DNA of 64,000 nt, from assembly GCA_963802375.1 (NCBI GenBank), contig CAWDIJ010000009.1:124001-188000 (forward strand). Reading direction: 5' to 3'. This document shows, one piece after another, positions 43,993 to 51,758 of this stretch. The DNA comes from JACDAN01 sp963802375 (GTDB lineage: Bacteria > Actinomycetota > Thermoleophilia > Gaiellales > Gaiellaceae). Position numbers and translations under genes: made by a program. The notes under the pieces are model-generated. The model was not told where the DNA came from and searched no databases. It was given only the letters and a program-made list of their open reading frames with translations. The first letter of the stretch is position 1, and each line of letters begins with the position of its first letter.

Positions 43993-44220
43993 ATGGAGCA
44001 AGGAGAGCCAGAGAAGCACAGGCACGAGGGCGACTTCGCGGAGGGAATCGAGGACACTGCCCGCCACCCCGAGGACACCGAGGGCGACTTCGCGGAAGGC
44101 GTCGAAGAGCGCGAGCACCGACACGAAGGCACCTTCGCGGAGGGCGTCGAGGAGGTCGAGCACCATCCCGAGGACGAGAAGAAGGGCGACTTCGCGGAAG
44201 GGATCGAGGCAGAGGACTAG
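43993..44220 (+). CDS. Small acidic repeat protein of unknown function
   Basis: A 75-residue protein made almost wholly of four copies of a GDFAEGIE/GTFAEGVE unit separated by charged His/Glu/Arg linkers such as HRHE and HHPEDE. It has no hydrophobic core segment, signal peptide or cysteine, so it is probably disordered or binds metal or basic partners through its Asp, Glu and His. It is preceded by AAGGAGGAGGG, a strong ribosome site. It lies on the opposite strand inside the glycerol cluster, between glpK and glpA, and ends at a large bidirectional hairpin. I recognise no named family. Confidence 0.75.
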   Translation: MEQGEPEKHRHEGDFAEGIEDTARHPEDTEGDFAEGVEEREHRHEGTFAEGVEEVEHHPEDEKKGDFAEGIEAED

Positions 44221-44226
44221 CGGAAT

Positions 44227-44260
44227 GGGACCCGGCGGCGCCTTCCGGCCGCCGGGTCCC
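44227..44260. terminator. Bidirectional terminator between glpK and the small repeat gene
   Basis: A perfect 13-bp GC stem, GGGACCCGGCGGC with its complement, closes an 8-base loop 6 bases after the repeat gene and 13 bases beyond the glpK stop. On the plus strand it is followed by a T-rich stretch (TTCCTTTCTATT). It would separate glpK transcripts from glpABC, implying that glpA has its own promoter. Confidence 0.75.
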
Positions 44261-44273
44261 CCCGGGTTCCTTT

Positions 44274-45764
44274 CTATTCCAACCAGTCGAAGGTCCGCGT
44301 GACGGCCTTCTTCCAGTAGCCGTACTCCTTCTCCCGCTCCTCCGGATCCATCTGGGGCTGCCACTCCTTGTCCTTGCCCCAGTTGGCGCGCAGGTCTTCG
44401 ACCTCGGACCAGAAGCCGGTCGCGAGACCGGCGGCGTACGCTGCGCCGAGCGAGGTCGTCTCGGCGACGGTTGGCCTGATCACGGGAACGTCGAGTACGT
44501 CCGCCTGGAACTGCATGAGCAGCTCGTTGTAGACCATTCCGCCGTCGACCTTGAGCGACGTGAGGTCGACGCCCGAGTCGGCGTTCATCGCGTCGACGAC
44601 TTCCCGGGTCTGCCACGCGGTGGCCTCGAGCGCGGCCCGGGCGATGTGGCCCTTGTTGACGTAACGGGTAAGCCCGGCAATGACGCCGCGGGCCTCGCTC
44701 CGCCAATACGGGGCGAAGAGGCCCGAGAAGGCGGGAACGAAGTAGACGCCGCCGTTGTCCTCCACCGTCTTCGCCAGCTCCTCCACCTCGGGCGAGTCCT
44801 TGATGAGCCCGAGGTTGTCGCGCAGCCACTGGACGAGCGCGCCGGTGATCGCGATTGCGCCTTCCAGGCAGTACACGGCAGGCTGGTCGCCGATCTTGTA
44901 GGCGAGCGTCGTCAGGAGGCCGCTCTTCGACTGGACGGCCTCGTTGCCGGTGTTGAGGAGCAGGAAGTTGCCCGTCCCGTACGTGTTCTTTGCCTCGCCG
45001 ACGGCGAAGCAGGTCTGCCCGAAGAGCGCGGCCTGCTGGTCGCCGAGGTCACCGGCGACCGGGATTCCGGCCAGGTCGCCCTTCGCCTCGCCGTAGACCT
45101 CGCTCGAGGCGCGGATCTGAGGCAGCATCGCGCGAGGGACGCCGAGGATGCCGAGAATCTCGTCGTCCCAGTCGAGCGTCTCGAGATTCATCATCATCGT
45201 CCGGCTGGCGTTGGTCACGTCCGTCACATGGACCCCGCCGTCCGGCCCGCCGGTGAGCTGCCAGATCACCCAGGTGTCGATGTTCCCGAACACCACTTCG
45301 CCGCTCTCGGCTTTGGCCCGAACTCCGTCGACGTTGTCGAGGATCCACTTGATCTTCGGACCCGAGAAGTACGTTGCGATCGGGAGGCCGGTCGTGGTCC
45401 GGAATCGGTCCTGGCCCCCGTCGGCGGACAGCTCGTTGCAGATCTGGTCCGTCCGGGTGTCCTGCCACACGATCGCGTTGAGGACGGGCTGTCCGGTAGA
45501 GCGGTCCCAGACGACCGCCGTCTCGCGCTGGTTCGTCACGCCGACGGCGGCCAGGTCGGACAGCTGGATCTTGCCGAGCCCCGCGCGAATCATCTCCTGC
45601 GTGCGCTCCCAGATCTCCATCGCGTCGTGCTCGACCCATCCGGGCTTCGGATAGATCTGCTCGTGCTCCTTCTGGTCGACCGAGACGACCTGCCCGCCGT
45701 GGTCGAAGACCATGAAGCGGGTGCTGGTCGTTCCCTGGTCAATCGCTCCTGCGTATTGCGCCAT
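44274..45764 (-). CDS. glpK: Glycerol kinase
   Basis: GlpK phosphorylates glycerol to glycerol-3-phosphate. The 496-residue FGGY kinase shows the N-terminal phosphate loop AIDQGTTSTRFMVFD, substrate contacts in NQRETAVVWDR, the FGGY signatures YFVPAFSGLFAPYW and KVDGGMVYNELLMQ, and the C-terminal WVKDLE-like ending WQPQMDPEE. The length is standard. It follows dhaL by 12 bases and ends next to the bidirectional hairpin. A separate dihydroxyacetone kinase in the same run suggests the cluster handles both glycerol and DHA. Confidence 0.96.
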   Translation of the reverse strand: MAQYAGAIDQGTTSTRFMVFDHGGQVVSVDQKEHEQIYPKPGWVEHDAMEIWERTQEMIRAGLGKIQLSDLAAVGVTNQRETAVVWDRSTGQPVLNAIVWQDTRTDQICNELSADGGQDRFRTTTGLPIATYFSGPKIKWILDNVDGVRAKAESGEVVFGNIDTWVIWQLTGGPDGGVHVTDVTNASRTMMMNLETLDWDDEILGILGVPRAMLPQIRASSEVYGEAKGDLAGIPVAGDLGDQQAALFGQTCFAVGEAKNTYGTGNFLLLNTGNEAVQSKSGLLTTLAYKIGDQPAVYCLEGAIAITGALVQWLRDNLGLIKDSPEVEELAKTVEDNGGVYFVPAFSGLFAPYWRSEARGVIAGLTRYVNKGHIARAALEATAWQTREVVDAMNADSGVDLTSLKVDGGMVYNELLMQFQADVLDVPVIRPTVAETTSLGAAYAAGLATGFWSEVEDLRANWGKDKEWQPQMDPEEREKEYGYWKKAVTRTFDWLE

Positions 45765-45776
45765 CCACTACACCTC

Positions 45777-46427
45777 CTAATTGATCGTCACTCGGCCGGC
45801 GGCCCACGTCTCGGCGGCGGTCTTGAGCAGCAGTTGGGACGACGTCGCGCCCGGGTCCTGGTGCCCGGCGCTTCGCTCGCCGAGGTAGCTCGCGCGTCCC
45901 TTCCTGGCAATGAGCGGGGTGGTCGCGAGCATCCCCTCCTCCGCCGCCTCGGCCGATCTCCTGAGTGCCTCCTCGAAGGAGGCGCCCTCGGCGAGCGCCG
46001 CCGAGAAGGTATCCCTGGCCGGGATCAGGGCGTCGACCATCGTCTTGTCGCCCGGCTCCGCCTTCCCTCGCATCTGCACGCCCTTCACCGCCGCGTCGAG
46101 CGCCGCGGCCCAGTCCTCCGGCTCGAGCTCGCTCTTGCCGGCAGTCGCGACGCCCATCTGGAGGAACAAGGTCCCGTAGAGCGGCCCTGCGGCGCCTCCG
46201 ACCGTCGAGACGAGTGTCATGCCGACGGTCTTGAGCATGGCGCCGATGTCGCCTTCCTCCACCCCGTCCAGCTTGGCGAGGACCGCCTTCATCCCGCGGT
46301 CCATGTTCGTGCCATGGTCGGCATCGCCGATTGCCGAGTCGAGCCGGGTCAAGGAGTCCCTGTTCTCCGCCACGATCGACGAGAACGCCTTGACCCAGTC
46401 GACAACCTGGGCGTACGCGACGGTCAC
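45777..46427 (-). CDS. dhaL: PEP-dependent dihydroxyacetone kinase, ADP-binding subunit DhaL
   Basis: The 216-residue helical-barrel protein has the Mg-ADP site DSAIGDADHGTNMDRG near residue 25, with the clustered aspartates, and TVGGAAGPLYGTLFL. In the PTS-type enzyme ADP stays bound to DhaL as a cofactor and is rephosphorylated by DhaM. The GTG at 46427 lies 10 bases after dhaK. With DhaK and the fused DhaM-HPr-EI all subunits are present in the cluster. Confidence 0.93.
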   Translation of the reverse strand: MTVAYAQVVDWVKAFSSIVAENRDSLTRLDSAIGDADHGTNMDRGMKAVLAKLDGVEEGDIGAMLKTVGMTLVSTVGGAAGPLYGTLFLQMGVATAGKSELEPEDWAAALDAAVKGVQMRGKAEPGDKTMVDALIPARDTFSAALAEGASFEEALRRSAEAAEEGMLATTPLIARKGRASYLGERSAGHQDPGATSSQLLLKTAAETWAAGRVTIN

Positions 46428-46437
46428 AGCGACAGCC

Positions 46438-47439
46438 TTAGGCACGCCACCGCAAGCCGGGTGTATGGACGGGGGCGTCCCAGAGCCGTGTGAGCTCATC
46501 GTCGAGCTTGAGCAGGGTGATCGAGCACCCGGCCATCTCGAGCGACGTGATGTACGCCCCGATCAGGTTCCGCGTGATCTTGATCCCCCGCCCGTCGAGC
46601 AGCTTGTTGAGCTCGTTGTAGACGACGTAGAGCTCGATCAGCGGCGTTCCGCCCATGCTGTTCACGAACGCGAGCACCTCGTCGCCCTCTTCGAACGGGA
46701 GGTCGTCGATCACCGGCGTCGCCAGGCTCTCGACGATGTCCTTGGCGGGGGCGAGCTTTCGCCGCTCCCGGCCCGGCTCGCCGTGAATGCCGATGCCGAT
46801 CTCCAGCTCGTCGTCGCCGAGCTCGAAGGTCGGCGTGCCGGCCGACGGGACGATGCACGATGTCAGCGCCATCCCCATGCTGCGGCCGTTCGCGTTCACC
46901 TTGCGGCAGAGGTCGGCGACCTGCTGCAGCGACTGCTTCTCCTCCGCGGCCGCTCCGCAGATCTTCTCGGCGAGAACGGTCGCGCCGACGCCGCGCCGTC
47001 CGGCCGTGTAGAGGCTGTCCTGCACGGCGACGTCGTCGTCGATCACGACCGCCTCCACCTCGATCCCCTCGCCGCGGGCGAGCTCGGCGGCCATGTCGAA
47101 GTTCATAACGTCGCCGGTGTAGTTCTTCACGATGTGCACGACGCCGGCGCCGCCGTTGACGGCCTTCGTCGCATCGATCATCTGATCCGGTGTCGGTGAC
47201 GTGAAGACCTCGCCCGGACAGGCGGCATCGAGCATGCCCATGCCGACGAAGCCGCCGTGCATGGGCTCGTGCCCTGAGCCGCCACCGGAGACGAGGGCCA
47301 CCTTCCCCTGCACCGGGGCATCCGCTCGATAGACGTAGTTAGGGCCGAAGTTCACCTTGATCAGGTCGGCATGGGCGGCGACCATCCCCTGGAGCGACTC
47401 GGTGACGATGTCTTCGGGCTTGTTGATGAGCTTTTTCAC
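46438..47439 (-). CDS. dhaK: PEP-dependent dihydroxyacetone kinase, DHA-binding subunit DhaK
   Basis: A 333-residue protein that binds dihydroxyacetone covalently. SGGGSGHEPMHGGFVG near residue 52 forms the substrate loop, and GIGIHGEPGRE near 215 contains the His that makes the hemiaminal bond. FEEGDEVLAFVNSMGGTP is also typical. It is complete and lies 19 bases downstream of glpF. Whether DHA is imported or formed from glycerol is unclear, since no glycerol dehydrogenase is in the window. Confidence 0.95.
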   Translation of the reverse strand: MKKLINKPEDIVTESLQGMVAAHADLIKVNFGPNYVYRADAPVQGKVALVSGGGSGHEPMHGGFVGMGMLDAACPGEVFTSPTPDQMIDATKAVNGGAGVVHIVKNYTGDVMNFDMAAELARGEGIEVEAVVIDDDVAVQDSLYTAGRRGVGATVLAEKICGAAAEEKQSLQQVADLCRKVNANGRSMGMALTSCIVPSAGTPTFELGDDELEIGIGIHGEPGRERRKLAPAKDIVESLATPVIDDLPFEEGDEVLAFVNSMGGTPLIELYVVYNELNKLLDGRGIKITRNLIGAYITSLEMAGCSITLLKLDDELTRLWDAPVHTPGLRWRA

Positions 47440-47458
47440 GCTTGGTTCACCCCCTTTT

Positions 47459-48265
47459 TCAGCTCAGGAGCCCGGTCAACCTGCCGACGACCTCGAGGTT
47501 GCCCGTGCCGGGCGCGACCAGCGCCTGATAGGTGATCGCCCCGAGCGAGCCGCCGATGAGCGGCCCCACCACGGGGACCCAGGAGTAGTCCCAGTCCGAG
47601 TCTCGCTTGCCCGGAATCGGGAGTATGGCGTGTGCGATGCGCGGCGCGAGGTCGCGTGCCGGGTTGATCGCATATCCGGTCGGCCCGCCGAGCGAGAGGC
47701 CAATGACGAACACCAGCAAGCCGACCAGGAGCGGCAGGAAGGATTGGCCCATAGCCGTCGCCAACGTCCCTTCTCCGATGGCGCCCGAGCCAGACTCGGC
47801 GAAGTGGCCGACGAGCGCGAAGATCCCGAAGAGCAGCATGAACGTCCCGATGATCTCGGTCAGCAAGTTCGCGGGTTTGTTCCGGATCGCCGGCGCGGTC
47901 GAGAAGACGGCGAGCTTGAGACCCGGGTCCTCGGTCGGTCGCCAGTGTGGCAGGTAGGCGAGGTAGACCAGGATCGCACCGAGGAAGGCCCCGACCATCT
48001 CGCCAGCCAGGTAGGTGGGCACGTCGTCCCACGGCGTGACGTCCGTCAGCGCGTAGCCGATCGTCACCGCCGGATTGAGGTGCGCGCCGCTGAACTGGCC
48101 GACCGCATACACAGCGATCGCGACCGCCATTCCCCATCCGAACGTGATCACGATCCAGCCTGCGTTCTCGGCTTTCGAGCGAGCAAGCAGGACTCCGGCA
48201 ACGACCCCGTCTCCGAGCAAGATCAGGATCGCAGTCCCGACCACTTCGGCTGTGAAGATCTCCAT
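47459..48265 (-). CDS. glpF: Glycerol uptake facilitator (aquaglyceroporin)
   Basis: The 268-residue MIP channel has six hydrophobic helices and both NPA boxes, SGAHLNPAVTIG near residue 58 and YAINPARDLAPR near 195. The Asp after the second NPAR is the glycerol-facilitator signature; water-specific aquaporins have Ser there. It starts at ATG 48265 after AAGGGGG and is the first gene of the glycerol/DHA operon, so uptake, kinases and dehydrogenase are co-encoded. The 104-base upstream gap has an operator-like palindrome. Confidence 0.94.
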   Translation of the reverse strand: MEIFTAEVVGTAILILLGDGVVAGVLLARSKAENAGWIVITFGWGMAVAIAVYAVGQFSGAHLNPAVTIGYALTDVTPWDDVPTYLAGEMVGAFLGAILVYLAYLPHWRPTEDPGLKLAVFSTAPAIRNKPANLLTEIIGTFMLLFGIFALVGHFAESGSGAIGEGTLATAMGQSFLPLLVGLLVFVIGLSLGGPTGYAINPARDLAPRIAHAILPIPGKRDSDWDYSWVPVVGPLIGGSLGAITYQALVAPGTGNLEVVGRLTGLLS

Positions 48266-48320
48266 GACACCCCCTTGTGACCCCTGTGTGGGCAAGAGTG
48301 CGCGAAGGAAGATCTCGCAT

Positions 48321-48338
48321 GTTGATCGTTAAGTCAAC
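48321..48338 (-). promoter_or_regulatory. Palindrome in the glpF promoter region
   Basis: GTTGA and TCAAC arms flank 8 bases about 56 bases before the glpF start. On the transcribed strand the palindrome contains TTGACT, a possible -35 hexamer, with AGATCT 16 bases further as a weak -10. A repressor bound here would block the promoter. No regulator gene is adjacent. Confidence 0.4.
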
Positions 48339-48369
48339 GCGCCTCGGATACGGCCGGGCGCTCGTGCGC

Positions 48370-48831
48370 TCAGACGCGCGAGACGTCGACGGCGTACCGG
48401 TCGCGAAGCTCGCACGCGATTTGGTCGTCGCCGCCGATGAGATGGAGCTCGTACGGGTAGGCGTACTGTGCCCGGAAGCCCTTTTCCCGGGCGAGGATCC
48501 GGCCCCAAAGCGAAACGCTGCCGAGCGCGATCGGGCGTCCGTGTTGCACCGGCGGGAGCTCATGGTCCTCGCGACCGCAGCGCTGGCGGATCCCGGTGTA
48601 GCGGCGCAGAAGCTCTTCCGCGAGCGCCCGCCCCTTGAATGCGTAGATACCGCACTCGTGATCGCCGACGGGAGCCGCATCCCGATGAAGCGCGCAGCTG
48701 GCCTCGAATCGCTTCCTGGGTGGCCAGCTCACGTGGTGCCACGTGAAGGACTCCAGCCGGTAGTCGTCTCCGTGGAGGCGCACATGCCAGAGCCGCCAGC
48801 CGAGGATGGGCTCGGTCGAAAGCTCGCTCAC
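48370..48831 (-). CDS. Hypothetical protein with GWRLW and CGIYA motifs
   Basis: A 153-residue cytoplasmic-looking protein. It opens with ILGWRLWHV and has LESFTWHHVSWPP, an EASC...H...H.CGIYAFKG stretch and an aromatic C-terminal half (FRAQYAYPYELHLIG). I recall similar small proteins in actinobacteria but no function. The Cys and His spacing (C near 46, H near 49 and 57, C near 60) could bind metal, although this is only inferred. It overlaps a 37-residue acidic gene as GTGA and is divergent from a PlsC-like gene. Confidence 0.7.
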   Translation of the reverse strand: MSELSTEPILGWRLWHVRLHGDDYRLESFTWHHVSWPPRKRFEASCALHRDAAPVGDHECGIYAFKGRALAEELLRRYTGIRQRCGREDHELPPVQHGRPIALGSVSLWGRILAREKGFRAQYAYPYELHLIGGDDQIACELRDRYAVDVSRV

Positions 48832-48941
48832 GCCGTTGCCGGCTCCTCGACCGGCTCCTCGATGGGGGCGGGGTCGGGGAGTGGTTCTTCAAGCGGCGCG
48901 ATCTCGATCTCTCGCTCCGTTTCCGGGAGGCCGATATCCAT
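48828..48941 (-). CDS. 37-residue acidic Pro/Glu-rich peptide
   Basis: ATG 48941, with AAAGGAG upstream, opens a short frame rich in Glu and Pro (MDIGLPETEREIEIAPLEEP at the start, EEPVEEPATA at the end). It stops in a GTGA overlap with the following 153-residue gene, the joint seen between genuine genes throughout the window. The function is unknown; it may serve to couple translation. The 129 bases between it and the divergent PlsC-like gene show no clear element. Confidence 0.6.
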   Translation of the reverse strand: MDIGLPETEREIEIAPLEEPLPDPAPIEEPVEEPATA

Positions 48942-49070
48942 CGCCGGCTCCTTTCTCTCGCGTGGAACGGCGTGCCACACACCGTAAAGAGCAGATCGGC
49001 CGGACAAGGCCGCAACCGAAGACCCCTTTCGGGCTCCGCGGGACGGCGAACGGCGTTAGCCTCGGGGCGG

Positions 49071-49769
49071 ATGGCCAGGCGATTGCCGCTTGCCGGTACA
49101 GCAGCAGGCCGACGGGCTCCGTCGGCCTGGAACCGACGGCGACGAGCCGCCGCCTGGTTGCTCGTCATGGTGGCTCGGACGATCACGAAGAAGTCCGTCC
49201 GCTTCCTCGAGCGCATCGAGGATTCGCGCCAGCGGATCTTCTTCGCGAATCACTCCAGTCACCTCGATTTCATCCTCATCTGGTCCTCCCTGCCGCGCCA
49301 CGTGCGGGAACGGACGCGACCCGTCGCCCGACGTGACTACTGGCAGAGCAGCCGGTTCCGCCGTTACTACGTCGGGAAGGTCTTCAATGCGGTCCTCATC
49401 GACCGTGCGCTGCTCGACGGCGACACCGCTGCGGACCGCGTCGACCGACGCGGCAACGAGGCCGTTGAACAGATGGTGCAAGGGCTCGGCGACGAGTACT
49501 CGCTGATCCTGTTCCCCGAGGGCACGAGGGGCTCTGGCGAATCGATTGGACAGTTCCGCAGTGGTCTCTACTACCTCTGTCGCGCGCGTCCTGATGTGGA
49601 GCTCGTTCCCGTACGGATTCAGGGCGCCCACAAGGTCCTCCCGAAAGGCCGGACCATTCCGCGCCCGCAAGAGAGCGACTTGACCTTCGGCCCATCAATG
49701 CGATTCGAGCCGGGCGAGACGAAAAAGGCGTTCAGCGAACGGACGCGGTCGGCTCTGAGCAGGCTCTAG
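49071..49769 (+). CDS. 1-acyl-sn-glycerol-3-phosphate acyltransferase-like (PlsC family)
   Basis: The protein has the two PlsC blocks: FFANHSSHLDF, with the His-X4-Asp catalytic pair near residue 75, and ILFPEGTRGSGE near 145, which binds the glycerol phosphate. Length is 232 residues from ATG 49071. A hydrophobic patch (AAAWLLVMVAR) sits before block 1. The start is not firm because the first 30 residues are Arg-rich. It differs clearly from the second PlsC-like protein at 51108-51758, so the two probably use different acceptors. Confidence 0.82.
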   Translation: MARRLPLAGTAAGRRAPSAWNRRRRAAAWLLVMVARTITKKSVRFLERIEDSRQRIFFANHSSHLDFILIWSSLPRHVRERTRPVARRDYWQSSRFRRYYVGKVFNAVLIDRALLDGDTAADRVDRRGNEAVEQMVQGLGDEYSLILFPEGTRGSGESIGQFRSGLYYLCRARPDVELVPVRIQGAHKVLPKGRTIPRPQESDLTFGPSMRFEPGETKKAFSERTRSALSRL

Positions 49770-49803
49770 CTGGGCTCGCGGCCCCTGGCCGCGATCGCGG
49801 CCC

Positions 49804-51111
49804 TCATGTCCGTCTCACGAAGTCGATGGACACAGGGATCCCCTGGAGCTCGAAGCGCTCGCGGAGCTTGTTTTCGACCCAGTAGGCGTAGTCCCTCGTG
49901 ATCAGGCCCGGATCGTTCACGAAGGCGCGGAATCGCGGCGGCCGGACGCTCGTCTGCGTGCCGTACAGCAGGTTGAGGCGCTTGCCGCGCCGGGACGGCG
50001 GCTCCCGCTGCTCGCGGAGCTCTTGGAGGAATCGGTTGAGCTCGCCCGTCGAGATCTTCGCCGTGTATTTCTCGAAAAGCCTCTCGAGCCGCTCGAAGAC
50101 CCGCTGGATGCCGCGACCGGTCTTCGAGGACACGGTCACCACCGGCGGGCGCTGGCGCAGACGGGCTTCGAGCCGGTCGCGGACGTCCTCGATCCCGATC
50201 GTGGCGATGTCCCATTTCGCGAGCACGACCAGGGTCGCGCACTGCGCCTTCCTGGCGATGTCGGCGACCGCCAGATCCTGGTCGACGAGTCCCTCGGAGC
50301 TGTCGATGAGGACGAGCGCGACGTCCGCCCGCTCCGCCGCCTGCAGCGCGCGGAGCTCCGAGTAGTACTCGATCCCCTGACGCTGGCGGCGCTTGCGCCG
50401 GATCCCGGCGGTGTCGACGAAGACGAACGTCCGGTCGCCCCGCTGGACGATCGTGTCGATCGAGTCGCGGGTCGTGCCCGGGACCTCGGAGACGATCACG
50501 CGCTCCTGCCCCACCAGCTTGTTGAGCAGGCTCGACTTCCCGACGTTCGGCCGGCCGAGGATCGCGACGCGGATCGCGTCCTCGGGGATCTCCGGCCGCT
50601 TGGATGCTCCCGGGAGCCGCTCGAGAATGGTGTCGAGCAGGTCGCCGGTGCCGTGGCCGTGCAGCCCTGAGATCGGCAACGGCTCGCCGAGGCCGAGCCG
50701 GTGGAACTCGTGGATCTGATCCGTCCTGGTCGGGTCGTCGATCTTGTTCGCGATCAGCAGCACCGGGCGGTCGGAGCGCCGCAGTAGCTCCGCGACCTCC
50801 TCGTCCCCGGGCGTGACTCCGGACTGGGCGTCGACGACGAAAAGGACGAGGTCGGCCTCGTCGATCGCGGTGCGGGCCTGGGCGGCGATCTGCGTGGTGA
50901 TCTCCGACCGGTCGGCGAGGTCGACGCCGCCGGTGTCGATGAGGATGAATCGCCGCCCGCTCCACTCGCAGACGATGTCCTTGCGGTCACGGGTGACGCC
51001 CGGCTGCTCGTGGACGACCGCCGTCCGGGTCGCCGTGAGCCGGTTCACGAGGGTCGACTTGCCGACATTGGGGAAGCCGACGATTGCGGCTGTCCCGGCG
51101 AGCTCGCTCAC
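49804..51111 (-). CDS. der: Ribosome-associated GTPase Der (EngA)
   Basis: Der is needed for 50S subunit maturation and has two GTPase domains in tandem. The first has GFPNVGKSTLVNRL and DTGGVD, and the second, from about residue 175, has GRPNVGKSSLLNKL, EVPGTTRDS and DTAGIRRK. A KH-like domain closes the protein (RFRAFVNDPGLITRDYAYW). Length is 435 residues from GTG 51111, which overlaps the plsC stop (GTGA). A much longer upstream open frame is a shadow of plsC and cmk. Confidence 0.95.
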   Translation of the reverse strand: MSELAGTAAIVGFPNVGKSTLVNRLTATRTAVVHEQPGVTRDRKDIVCEWSGRRFILIDTGGVDLADRSEITTQIAAQARTAIDEADLVLFVVDAQSGVTPGDEEVAELLRRSDRPVLLIANKIDDPTRTDQIHEFHRLGLGEPLPISGLHGHGTGDLLDTILERLPGASKRPEIPEDAIRVAILGRPNVGKSSLLNKLVGQERVIVSEVPGTTRDSIDTIVQRGDRTFVFVDTAGIRRKRRQRQGIEYYSELRALQAAERADVALVLIDSSEGLVDQDLAVADIARKAQCATLVVLAKWDIATIGIEDVRDRLEARLRQRPPVVTVSSKTGRGIQRVFERLERLFEKYTAKISTGELNRFLQELREQREPPSRRGKRLNLLYGTQTSVRPPRFRAFVNDPGLITRDYAYWVENKLRERFELQGIPVSIDFVRRT

Positions 51112-51758
51112 GCCGGCGGCACGGCGTGGCGCGGCCGGCCAAGGGCGTGGACGTCGACGAGGAACCGCCAGAGCTCGTTTACGCGGCGCTCGAGCTCGCT
51201 CGAGGCCTCGCGGTAGCCCTTGCCGTTCGCCTTCAGCCCGTCGAACGTGAACGGCCTGCCCCAGGCGACCGAGACCGGGTGGAAGTTGCCCGGCCGCCAG
51301 TGCTGGCTTCCATGGATGGCCGCGCAGATGACCGGCACGTTCTCGTTGAGCGCGACCATCGCCGCGCCGGGCTTGACCTCGCCGGGGACGCCGGACCGCT
51401 GGCGGGTGCCCTCGGCGAACATGCCAAGCATGTTTCCGTCCCGTACGCAGCGACGCATCTCGCGCACGGCGTCCCGGTCGGACTCGCCGCGGCGGACCGA
51501 GTAGGTGCCGAAGGCCTTGACGAGCGGGCCGACGACCGGGACCTCGTGCAGCTCGGCTTTCGCCAGGAAGTAGAGCTGCCGCGGGCTTGCCGCCCCGAAG
51601 GCGGGCGGGTCGAGCCACGAGAAGTGGTTGAAGACCAGCACGACGCCGCCGTCCTCCGGCACGCGGTCCGCGCCGTAGACCCGGAGCGGCGCGAGGATGC
51701 GTACCGCTGTGCCGATGGTCGCCTGACCGGCGGTCCAGACGGCGCCGTTCCGGCTCAT
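51108..51758 (-). CDS. Lysophospholipid acyltransferase, PlsC family
   Basis: The 216-residue enzyme carries VFNHFSWLDPPAFG (His-X4-Asp) near residue 44 and MFAEGTRQRSGVPGEVKPGA near 113-132. This is the typical cmk-plsC-der arrangement of many bacteria, where it probably makes phosphatidic acid from lysophosphatidic acid. It overlaps cmk (ATGA) and der (GTGA). Confidence 0.87.
   Translation of the reverse strand: MSRNGAVWTAGQATIGTAVRILAPLRVYGADRVPEDGGVVLVFNHFSWLDPPAFGAASPRQLYFLAKAELHEVPVVGPLVKAFGTYSVRRGESDRDAVREMRRCVRDGNMLGMFAEGTRQRSGVPGEVKPGAAMVALNENVPVICAAIHGSQHWRPGNFHPVSVAWGRPFTFDGLKANGKGYREASSELERRVNELWRFLVDVHALGRPRHAVPPA

Noticed and set aside
43928..44132. Extended N-terminus for GlpA
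   Set aside because: The added residues are Ser/Pro-rich antisense to the acidic repeat gene; GTG 43928 sits directly before the FAD motif.
42393..46493. A plus-strand open frame of about 1,366 codons antisense to glpA, glpK and dhaL
   Set aside because: Its product is Arg/Asp/Val-rich without domains and it mirrors well-supported minus-strand genes; GC-rich antisense frames often lack stops.
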